A stretch of 29,630 bases of DNA. Origin: CAIVPM01 sp049242865 (GTDB taxonomy: Bacteria > Bacteroidota > Bacteroidia > Chitinophagales > Chitinophagaceae). Location: assembly GCA_049242865.1 (NCBI GenBank), contig JBMLOR010000042.1, positions 1-29,630 of the forward strand, given 5' to 3'. Shown in pieces: positions 23,742-29,630 of the stretch; position 1 is the stretch's first letter; each line of letters begins with the position of its first letter. The notes under the pieces are model-generated. The model did not search any database, was not told the origin of the DNA, and saw nothing but the letters and a program-made list of their open reading frames with translations. Both the position numbers and the translations under genes were made by a program.

Positions 23742-24818
23742 ATGTCTTCAACTTTCACAATTCCTAAGTTCCCTGTTGTTAAAGATTCGTTGCACAACGA
23801 ATTAAGAAAAAGGGTTCAACAATATTTCGATGATAATAAAATTTTACAAACAGGTAATGTAAAGTTGTATTCAAAAGCTATTTTTTTAGTGCTTTGTTTT
23901 ATAGGATTATACCTGCATTTGGTGTTTTTTACTCCATCTACTTTTTTAAGCATTGTAGAATGTGTTTTATTAGGTGGAACAATTGCAGCGATTGGATTTA
24001 ATGTGATGCACGATGGTAGTCATGGAAGTTTTAGTGCAAGAAAGCATATGAATAAATTAGCAGCCTATAGTATTAGTATGTTAGGTGCAAACCATTTTAT
24101 GTGGAATATGAAGCACAATATGATTCATCATACTTTCACTAATGTTGATGGAGTAGATGATGATATTGAAATTGGTGTATTTATGCGTATGGCACCGACA
24201 CAAAAAAGATATTGGGCACACAAATTTCAACATATTTACTTTTGGGTTTTATATAGTTTTTTATATGTGTTTTGGATTTTTTTCACCGACTATAAAAAGT
24301 ATTTCAGTAAACATATTGGGCAGTTTCCTTTAAAGCAAATGAGCATTAAACAGCACATAATGTTTTGGGTAGTTAAAATTTATCATGCCTTGGTATTTAT
24401 TGTGGTTCCAATTTATACTGTAGGATGGGCAAGTTGGTTGGTGGGCTTTTTAATAGTAACACTTTTTGCAGGCTTTATATTAAGTATTGTTTTTCAATTG
24501 GCACATACAGTTGAACATACTTCTTTTCCATTAGTTACAGAAAGTACCAATAAACTCGAAGATGAGTTTGCAGCACATCAAATTAAAACAACAGCAAATT
24601 TTGCAACTAATAATAAACTAGTGAGTTGGTTAGTTGGTGGTTTGAACTTTCAAATAGAGCATCATTTATTTCCAAAAATTTCACATGTTCATTACCCTGC
24701 AATTAGCAATATTATAAAGGCTGTTTGTGCCGAATATCAATTACAATATATCGAATATCCTACTACACGAAAAGCTATAGCAGCACATGTAAGATTTTTG
24801 AGAGATATGGGTAGGTAA
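23742..24818 (+). CDS. Membrane fatty-acid (acyl-CoA) desaturase
   Basis: 358 aa di-iron integral-membrane desaturase. The three His boxes are present: HDGSH (90-94), HNMIHH (125-130) and QIEHH (304-308). The last has Gln instead of the first His, the hallmark of front-end (delta-5/delta-6-like) desaturases; no cytochrome b5 domain is fused. Hydrophobic segments lie at about 44-62, 68-88, 164-182, 207-228 and 229-255, with a further conserved H255..H259 (AHTVEH). The enzyme would insert a double bond into membrane acyl chains. Position specificity cannot be read from sequence. It converges on the exonuclease gene with 5 bp between the stops. Confidence 0.93.
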   Translation: MSSTFTIPKFPVVKDSLHNELRKRVQQYFDDNKILQTGNVKLYSKAIFLVLCFIGLYLHLVFFTPSTFLSIVECVLLGGTIAAIGFNVMHDGSHGSFSARKHMNKLAAYSISMLGANHFMWNMKHNMIHHTFTNVDGVDDDIEIGVFMRMAPTQKRYWAHKFQHIYFWVLYSFLYVFWIFFTDYKKYFSKHIGQFPLKQMSIKQHIMFWVVKIYHALVFIVVPIYTVGWASWLVGFLIVTLFAGFILSIVFQLAHTVEHTSFPLVTESTNKLEDEFAAHQIKTTANFATNNKLVSWLVGGLNFQIEHHLFPKISHVHYPAISNIIKAVCAEYQLQYIEYPTTRKAIAAHVRFLRDMGR

Positions 24819-24823
24819 AATTG

Positions 24824-25540
24824 TTATTTAACTATTACAATATTATCATCCTTAATTATGGGTAAACCCTTAAAGTGTAAAATTATTTTAGCTACAACAG
24901 CTACATCTTTTTGGCAATAAGTTACAATTCTCTCTAAATTATTTTCAGCATAATATACATGCTGCACTTGACTTCCATCAATATCATCTTTGCTAGTTGC
25001 AATATTTAAGCAGTTTGCAATTAGGTGAAGCGATGTGTAGTTTTTATTATCACCAAATCGCCACCAACTAAGGGTATCTAACATCTTGGTTTCCCAAGGT
25101 TTTCTATCATGTAGCCATAAATATTCTGGTAATTGTAAGCCATTTATCAAAATTCTTCTGCAAATAAATGGTATATCAAATTCTCTGATGTTATGCCCAG
25201 CAAACCAAAAATTCTTGTTTATTTTATACATTTTATTGCACAGCTCTATAAACTGTTGTAACAATTCTTTTTCGTTGTGGCTGTAAATACTTTTAATTTT
25301 TAAGTGTAATTCGTGCTTATCATCTTCATAAAAATAAGCAGTGCTAATGCAAACTATCTTGCCAAATTCAGAAAGAATGCCACCACGTTTTTTCCAACTT
25401 TGCTCTAAAGAAATAGATTCATCCTCTAAATACCTCGAATTTTTTTCTTGCCAAAGTGTTTGCCAATTGTTAGTTAATTGTGAAAATTCTTGCACCATTG
25501 GAACAGTTTCAATATCCAATATCAGTAAATCAGTAATCAT
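24824..25540 (-). CDS. DEDDy 3'-5' exonuclease, PolB-like (DNA_pol_B_exo2 type)
   Basis: 238 aa. All exonuclease motifs are present: Exo I DIET (D9, E11), Exo II HNIREFDIPF (116-125, D122) and Exo III YCQKD (Y208, D212), a DEDDy arrangement. A KPWETKMLDTLSWWRFGD segment (147-164) is characteristic of the stand-alone PolB-like predicted exonuclease family (PF10108). It probably degrades single-stranded nucleic acid from the 3' end; its substrate is not known to me. It diverges from the coiled-coil gene with only 31 bp between the starts, so the promoters must overlap. Confidence 0.9.
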   Translation of the reverse strand: MITDLLILDIETVPMVQEFSQLTNNWQTLWQEKNSRYLEDESISLEQSWKKRGGILSEFGKIVCISTAYFYEDDKHELHLKIKSIYSHNEKELLQQFIELCNKMYKINKNFWFAGHNIREFDIPFICRRILINGLQLPEYLWLHDRKPWETKMLDTLSWWRFGDNKNYTSLHLIANCLNIATSKDDIDGSQVQHVYYAENNLERIVTYCQKDVAVVAKIILHFKGLPIIKDDNIVIVK

Positions 25541-25571
25541 ATCTTATTATTGCAAATAAAATTAAGCTAAA

Positions 25572-26552
25572 ATGAGTTACACTCCATCAGTAAATCCACA
25601 ACCAACAAAAAAAAATAATAATGGGTTGGTAGGAATTTTAGCAGCTGCTTTAATTGCTGCTTTAGGATACATTGTTTACGATAAAACGCAGGATAAAAAA
25701 GTAGAAGTTTTATCTGAGAAAAAAGATGCCGTTATTCAAGACTTAGATAGTGCTAAAACACAACTGCAAGCCATGTTTGATGAAGCTAGCACAAGAATAG
25801 ATTCAATTAGTACTTCTAATGTTCAACTTCAAGGCGACCTTGCAACACGTAATGAAGAGATAATAAAAATGAAACAAAACATTGGCAGTATTCTTAAAAA
25901 GAAAAATGCTAGTGATGCCGAATTAAAAGAAGCAAAAGCAATGATTGCCCAACTCAACGGTAAAATTGATGATTTATTTATGGAAGTTGCAAAACTGAAA
26001 GGCGAAAACGAAAAACTTACTGGTGAGAATGTAGCTTTAACTACTGATAAAAATAATTTGCAAGCCGATAAAAAAAACCTACAAGAAAATTTAGTAAATA
26101 AAGAAAATGAAAATGCAGCCCTTAGCGATAAAGTAGATGTTGCTAGTACATTGCACGCTAGTAAAGTTGGCATTTTTGCCATTAAAAAAAGAGGAGATAC
26201 TGAAAAAGAAACTGAAACAGCTAAACGTGCAGATTACTTTAAAATAGCTTTTCAACTTGATGAAAATAGAGTTGCAAAAGCTGGGGTAAAAACTATTTAT
26301 ATTGTTGTAAAAAATGTTGATGGAAGTACAAGTATGCCAGATGGAAGTTTTAAATTAAGAGATGGTAGTGAGTTAAAATATACCAATAAAGTAGATGTTA
26401 CTTACGATCCTTCACGTGCTAATAATGTAAGCTTTAACTGGCAGCCTGGCGAAAAATTTGTACCTGGAGATTACAAAATTGAAATTTACAATAATGGGTT
26501 TAAAATTGGAGAAGCCACTAAAACTTTGAAAAAAGGTGGTCTTTTTAGTTAA
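25572..26552 (+). CDS. Membrane-anchored coiled-coil protein with C-terminal beta-sandwich-like domain
   Basis: 326 aa. A short polar N-terminus (1-17) precedes one transmembrane helix (about 18-36), then a long coiled coil (about 46-190) with repeated K-x-E-N-E-K-L and D-K-N-N-L-Q-A heptads, then a beta-rich domain (about 195-326: FKIAFQLDENRVA, KTIYIVVKNVDGS, VSFNWQPGEKFVPGDYKIEIYNNGFKIGE) that looks like an Ig-type sandwich. The long coil would hold that domain away from the membrane, probably in the periplasm. I know similar unnamed proteins from Bacteroidota but no function. It is followed by its own terminator. Confidence 0.8.
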   Translation: MSYTPSVNPQPTKKNNNGLVGILAAALIAALGYIVYDKTQDKKVEVLSEKKDAVIQDLDSAKTQLQAMFDEASTRIDSISTSNVQLQGDLATRNEEIIKMKQNIGSILKKKNASDAELKEAKAMIAQLNGKIDDLFMEVAKLKGENEKLTGENVALTTDKNNLQADKKNLQENLVNKENENAALSDKVDVASTLHASKVGIFAIKKRGDTEKETETAKRADYFKIAFQLDENRVAKAGVKTIYIVVKNVDGSTSMPDGSFKLRDGSELKYTNKVDVTYDPSRANNVSFNWQPGEKFVPGDYKIEIYNNGFKIGEATKTLKKGGLFS

Positions 26553-26571
26553 TTAATTTCTTAAGAAAATG

Positions 26572-26606
26572 AAAATGTGTATCTACTTGGATACACATTT
26601 TTTTTT
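26572..26606 (+). terminator. Intrinsic terminator after the coiled-coil gene
   Basis: ATGTGTATC (26575-26583) and GATACACAT (26590-26598) form a 9-bp stem with a 6-nt TACTTG loop. A-T pairs extend it, and T8 (26599-26606) follows. The upstream A-run allows partial use by the convergent minus-strand crotonase gene. Confidence 0.92.
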
Positions 26607-26657
26607 GAAATTATGTGAAGTTTGAATAAAGTTTTTTCAAAAAAAATTGGTAAACTT

Positions 26658-27413
26658 CTATTTGTTTTTTAATTTAAAATCCTCTAGAAACTTTTTAGTA
26701 AAAGGCGTTAAAACTAATGTACCACTAATTGCAGCTCTTTGAAAAAGCAATTCACTCCAATGTTCTGTACCTTCCCAAAAAGCCTTTTTTATGGCACTCA
26801 TAGCATCAATACTTTGAGTAGCTAAATGGGTAGCAAATGAATAACCTGCTTGGTTTAAGGTTTCAGTATCGTTATATAAATTTGTAAATAACCCTTTTTG
26901 TAATGCCCAATTGGCATCTCTAAAATTACTTGCATCAATGGCCAATTCGTAAGCTGCCGATTTTCCAATTTTTCGTTCTACGGCAGGGCCAACAACAAAT
27001 GGACCAATGCCTACAGCCAACTCACTTAATTTTATTTGGGCAGCTATTGTACCTAAAGTATAGTCACAACTGCAAGCCAAACCTACGCCTCCACCTATGG
27101 CTTTTCCTTGCACTAATCCAATAATAAATTTTGGGCAAGTTCTCATTGCGTTAATTACATAAGCAAAACCTGAGAAAAATTCTAAGCCCTGAGCTTCAGT
27201 TTCAATAGCCATTAATTCATCAAAATTTGCACCCGCACAAAACGTTTTGTTACCACTGCTTTTAAGAATAATTACTTTGCAGTTTTCGTCCTCCCCAGCT
27301 TTGGAAATTGTATTGGCCAATTCTTTTAAAATAGATGAGGGTAGTGAATTGTGGTTTTGAGTATAAAACTCAATTACTCCAACATTGTTTTGTATGATAT
27401 AGTTTACGTACAT
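26658..27413 (-). CDS. Enoyl-CoA hydratase/isomerase-family protein (crotonase fold)
   Basis: 251 aa. The crotonase fold is clear: the oxyanion-hole segments TFCAGANFDEL (57-67) and GKAIGGGVGLACSCD (103-117), and the C-terminal helix. Of the two hydratase Glu residues, the one normally in GGGxE is Gly here (G111), while the second (E131 in SELAVGIGP) is kept. One-Glu members include isomerases, and some hydratases such as 3-methylglutaconyl-CoA hydratase have GGGVGL, so the exact reaction is open. It probably works on an acyl-CoA in fatty-acid or amino-acid breakdown, but no other such gene is adjacent. The ATG at 27413 is the only sensible start. Confidence 0.87.
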   Translation of the reverse strand: MYVNYIIQNNVGVIEFYTQNHNSLPSSILKELANTISKAGEDENCKVIILKSSGNKTFCAGANFDELMAIETEAQGLEFFSGFAYVINAMRTCPKFIIGLVQGKAIGGGVGLACSCDYTLGTIAAQIKLSELAVGIGPFVVGPAVERKIGKSAAYELAIDASNFRDANWALQKGLFTNLYNDTETLNQAGYSFATHLATQSIDAMSAIKKAFWEGTEHWSELLFQRAAISGTLVLTPFTKKFLEDFKLKNK

Positions 27414-27441
27414 TTTTAATTAGCAAATTTTAAAATACATT

Positions 27442-27481
27442 AATTAGCCAATTAGCCGATTTTACAATTAGCTAGTTTGAT
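27442..27481. repeat. Octamer tract, consensus AATTAGCC
   Basis: The plus strand divides into octamers AATTAGCC, AATTAGCC, GATTTTAC, AATTAGCT, AGTTTGAT. It lies 29 bp upstream of the crotonase start, in the gap after the TPM gene. Confidence 0.65.
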
Positions 27482-27547
27482 AATACTTTAAGATAAAATT
27501 TCTTGAGTTAGTAGCTTTAATAAATATTTGAAAACTTATTTTTTTAA

Positions 27548-27587
27548 AATTGACTAATCGTCAAATTAGTTAATTGTCGCATTAAAC
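27548..27587. repeat. Octamer tract, consensus AATTGTCA, abutting the TPM gene stop
   Basis: Octamers AATTGACT, AATCGTCA, AATTAGTT, AATTGTCG, CATTAAAC run up to the base before the TPM stop codon at 27588-27590. It is the same word family as 6497-6520. Confidence 0.65.
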
Positions 27588-28358
27588 CTACCAATCCCCA
27601 CTAGCACCACCTCCACCAGAACTTCCTCCTCCAAATCCATCAAAACCACCCCAACTGTCACCACCACCTGATGAACTTCCTCCACCGCCCCAACCACTAT
27701 TGTTAAATAGCATTGGTAAAATAAAATCGCTAGCCGATGGACGTCTGTAATAACCATTTCCTCGTCCACCACCTCTATTACTTAATATTATGATAATGAT
27801 GATGGCAACAATTACAAAAAATATAATTGAAGAAAAACCGTTGCCATTTCCTTTATTTCTCTCTCGTTTTACATTGTATTCTCCTGTTGCTGCCTTGGCT
27901 AAATTATCAACAGCTGCATTAATTCCACTGTAGTAATTGCCTAGTTTAAAAGCTGGCCTTAAGTCGTCAACAATTATTCTTTTTGCAATTATATCAGGTA
28001 TTGCACCTTCAAGTCCATAGCCTACTTCAATTTTAATTTTTCTATCTTCTTTCGATATTAAAATTAATATTCCATTGTTGTTTTTTTTGCCACCAATTCC
28101 CCAGGCTTTAAATGTTTCATAAGCTACTTCCTCTATTGGTAATCCATTTAAAGAATTTACAGTAACTACTGATATTTGGTTTGTGGTGTTTCTATCTAAC
28201 TCTACTAACTTTTTTTCTAGTTGTTGTTTGTCAAATTCATTCAATAAACTAGCATTATCAATTACCAATGCTTTTGCACTTGGCAATGGCAAGGCTTTGC
28301 TTTGGGTAAAGCCGATGCAGCTTAAAAAAGTAAATAATATGGAGATTAAAAAACGCAA
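27588..28358 (-). CDS. TPM-domain membrane protein, YgcG-like, Gly-rich tail (TTG start)
   Basis: 256 aa. A signal peptide (1-19) is followed by a TPM domain (about 30-158: LVIDNASLLNEFDKQQLEKK, ISVVTVNSLNG, NNGILILISKEDRKIKIEVGYGLEGAIPD), one transmembrane helix (176-193) and a Gly/Ser-rich tail (222-256) ending GGASGDW, the hallmark of YgcG-type proteins. TPM domains are periplasmic or extracytoplasmic, with proposed phosphatase or assembly roles. The start must be TTG at 28358: upstream the frame reaches a stop at 28404-28406 without an ATG, and the signal peptide begins at this codon. It is the last gene of a lemA-tpm-tpm operon. Confidence 0.9.
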   Translation of the reverse strand: MRFLISILFTFLSCIGFTQSKALPLPSAKALVIDNASLLNEFDKQQLEKKLVELDRNTTNQISVVTVNSLNGLPIEEVAYETFKAWGIGGKKNNNGILILISKEDRKIKIEVGYGLEGAIPDIIAKRIIVDDLRPAFKLGNYYSGINAAVDNLAKAATGEYNVKRERNKGNGNGFSSIIFFVIVAIIIIIILSNRGGGRGNGYYRRPSASDFILPMLFNNSGWGGGGSSSGGGDSWGGFDGFGGGSSGGGGASGDW

Positions 28359-28359
28359 A

Positions 28360-28394
28360 GATTTATGATTTATTGATTTTTGATTTGTTGATGT
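28360..28394. repeat. Heptamer tract GATTTAT/TGATTTT abutting the TTG start
   Basis: The plus strand reads GATTTAT, GATTTAT, TGATTTT, TGATTTG, TTGATGT and then decays into less regular words to about 28440. It begins one base from the TTG start codon of the YgcG-like gene. Confidence 0.55.
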
Positions 28395-28453
28395 ACTAAT
28401 TTCTTAAACTGAAAAATTACTGAATCATTGACAAATAACTAACTGACTTAATT

Positions 28454-28915
28454 CTAACTTCCAAAAACTATTTCATCACTTAATTCATTCACATCGCCTC
28501 TATCATCATAAGGAAAATGTTGTTGTAATGTTTCCCCAATTTCTAAAACCACATTAGCTATGCCCTGAGCGTAATCATCTTTTTTAAAATGATGAATTAA
28601 ATTATCCAACTCTTTTTGCCAATAGTTAGCACCTACTTTATTATAGATTCCTTCATCTGCAAAAATTGCTAATTGCCTATGTTTTAGAGCTATGTAAACA
28701 AGAACGCCATTTCGTTCTTCTGTTTTGTGCATATCTAGTTTGTCGAATAACTCAATTGCTCTATCAATAGCTTTTACAAAACTGCATTTGCTTTCGATAA
28801 ATACACGAATTTCTCCACTTGTCATTGTTTCAGCTTTTTTAATAGCAGCTACAATTGTTTGTTTTTCTTGTATTGTGAAAAAATCTTCAGCTTTTCGTTT
28901 AAACCAATGCAACAT
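28454..28915 (-). CDS. Short TPM-domain protein
   Basis: 153 aa, a single TPM domain: MTSGEIRVFIESKCS (31-45), HKTEERNGVLVYIALKHRQLAIFADEGI (63-90, the conserved central strands), and a C-terminal helix with GETLQQHFPYDDRGDVNELSDE. No signal peptide or transmembrane segment is seen, in contrast to the longer TPM protein downstream. The short-TPM plus long-TPM pair behind lemA is a common arrangement in Bacteroidota. Function is unproven. The ATG at 28915 follows a large hairpin in the gap from lemA. Confidence 0.9.
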   Translation of the reverse strand: MLHWFKRKAEDFFTIQEKQTIVAAIKKAETMTSGEIRVFIESKCSFVKAIDRAIELFDKLDMHKTEERNGVLVYIALKHRQLAIFADEGIYNKVGANYWQKELDNLIHHFKKDDYAQGIANVVLEIGETLQQHFPYDDRGDVNELSDEIVFGS

Positions 28916-28930
28916 AGTAGTTTAAGTAAA

Positions 28931-28963
28931 TTTTAGGCTATAATTTATAATTATAGCCTAAAA
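28931..28963. other. Perfect 15-bp hairpin between lemA and the short TPM gene
   Basis: TTTTAGGCTATAATT (28931-28945) pairs with AATTATAGCCTAAAA (28949-28963) around a 3-nt TAT loop. On the minus (coding) strand only TTTA follows, so it is a poor terminator for the operon, while on the plus strand a T-rich run follows. It sits 12 bp after the lemA stop and 15 bp before the next ATG. Confidence 0.8.
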
Positions 28964-28975
28964 TATTTTTATTTT

Positions 28976-29566
28976 TTATTTGATGTTGAATTCAATATTT
29001 GGATTTCTTTCAGCTCCAGCATCTGCTTTGTAGTATGGTTTTTCTTTAAATCCTAAAAATCTTGCAAATAAGCTATTAGGGAATGTTACCAATACACCAT
29101 TAAAGGTTTTAACAGCTTCATTATAGCTTTGACGAGCAATGTTGATTCTATTTTCAGTACCCTCAATTTGTGCTTGAAAATCTTGAAACTGACGTGTTGT
29201 TTTTAAATCTGGATAAGCTTCAGAAACTGCCATTAATCTTCCAAAAGCACTTTGTAATTGCCCTTGCATTTGTTGGTATTTTTCTAAAGTTGCAGGATCG
29301 TTAATATCAACTTGTACAGCAGTAGCTCTGCTACGAGCATCAATTACATCTTTTAAGGTTGATTTTTCAAAGTTTGCAGCACCCTCAATCACTTTAATTA
29401 CACTGCTATACAAATCGGTACGGCGTTGATAATTTGTTTCAACACCACTCCAACTGCTTTTAACTTCTTGATCTTTTTTGGCTAAACTGTTGTTTATGTT
29501 ACATCCAAAAAAAAGGATTAATACGAATAAACCTAATATTCCAAATCCAAGTGTTTTTGTGTTCAT
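28976..29566 (-). CDS. lemA: LemA-family membrane protein
   Basis: 196 aa. An N-terminal hydrophobic segment (about 7-21) is followed by the LemA antiparallel helical domain: DQEVKSSWSGVETNYQRR (32-49), LYSSVIKVIEGAANFEKSTL, DPATLEKYQQMQGQLQSAFGRL, AYPDLKTTRQFQDFQAQIEGTENRI and YNEAVKTFNGVLVTFPNSLFARFLGF. Cys22 after FFG could be a lipidation site, though the box is not canonical, so it may be a lipoprotein or a simple signal anchor. LemA proteins are of unknown function. It is the first gene of the lemA-tpm-tpm operon; no exact TAnnTTTG box is seen in the 64 bases available upstream. Confidence 0.94.
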   Translation of the reverse strand: MNTKTLGFGILGLFVLILFFGCNINNSLAKKDQEVKSSWSGVETNYQRRTDLYSSVIKVIEGAANFEKSTLKDVIDARSRATAVQVDINDPATLEKYQQMQGQLQSAFGRLMAVSEAYPDLKTTRQFQDFQAQIEGTENRINIARQSYNEAVKTFNGVLVTFPNSLFARFLGFKEKPYYKADAGAERNPNIEFNIK

Positions 29567-29630
29567 TTTATTTTGTTTTTATTTTTTATAATTTGTGTAT
29601 TAATTTAAATAAATATTACAAATAGAGTAC

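Noticed and set aside
27566..27772. A Val/Glu-rich minus-strand frame inside the YgcG-like gene
   Set aside because: It is the shifted reading of the Gly-rich tail codons; the true frame has the TPM domain and the family ending.
1..29630. tRNA, rRNA and insertion-sequence genes
   Set aside because: No cloverleaf, rRNA-like block, transposase frame or terminal inverted repeat was recognised by eye; a covariance-model scan would be decisive.

Overview
This is a strongly AT-rich chromosomal window from a member of the Bacteroidota, most likely a Chitinophagaceae-like or related environmental lineage. The evidence is a type IX secretion (type B) C-terminal sorting domain, promoter boxes of the Bacteroidota form TTG-N19-TAnnTTTG, genes without Shine-Dalgarno sequences, DUF5362 proteins, a PSP1/RicT protein with a Cys-rich head, the order pheT - coiled coil - zapA, and many exported proteins with signal peptides ending in NAQ-like sites. 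I see no rRNA, tRNA, CRISPR array, transposase or phage gene. A run of 100 N at 14457-14556 marks a scaffold gap.

Layout. 1-2650: the 3' end of a gene entering from the left (possibly a LysR-type regulator), then a convergent minus-strand cluster of an NTF2-like exported protein, a Crp/Fnr-type regulator (TTG start) and an exported M20 amidohydrolase. 2782-7125: pyrD diverges from pheT, which is followed by a small coiled-coil protein (TTG start) and zapA. 7165-11841: an exported GH125 alpha-mannosidase on the minus strand diverges from a plus-strand run of a two-helix membrane protein, kbl and three tandem paralogous DUF5362-type membrane proteins, closed by a strong bidirectional terminator. 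11859-15544: minus-strand ricT-like gene, then a BlaI/BlaR1-like unit in which a M56 sensor peptidase and a cell-wall amidase are separated only by the scaffold gap and may be one fused gene; the blaI promoter carries two matched operator-like dyads. 15674-20540: a TolC-type outer-membrane protein, an SDR protein lacking the catalytic Tyr, an outer-membrane barrel-like protein, and the pyruvate dehydrogenase E2. 20541-21001 is the only long gene-free stretch. 21002-26606: a large T9SS-sorted adhesin, a fatty-acid desaturase, a DEDDy exonuclease and a membrane-anchored coiled-coil protein. 26658-29566: a crotonase and a lemA-tpm-tpm operon.

Most genes are core metabolism or cell-envelope functions. 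The parts that reward a second look are: (i) the probable BlaI-regulated M56-amidase fusion with its tandem AACTA-N6-TAGTT operators laid over the promoter; (ii) degenerate 7-8 bp periodic tracts in at least four intergenic regions, two of them next to genes forced to use TTG starts; (iii) the triplicated DUF5362 array; (iv) the coiled-coil partner candidate before zapA; and (v) long perfect hairpins at 112-134 and 28931-28963.
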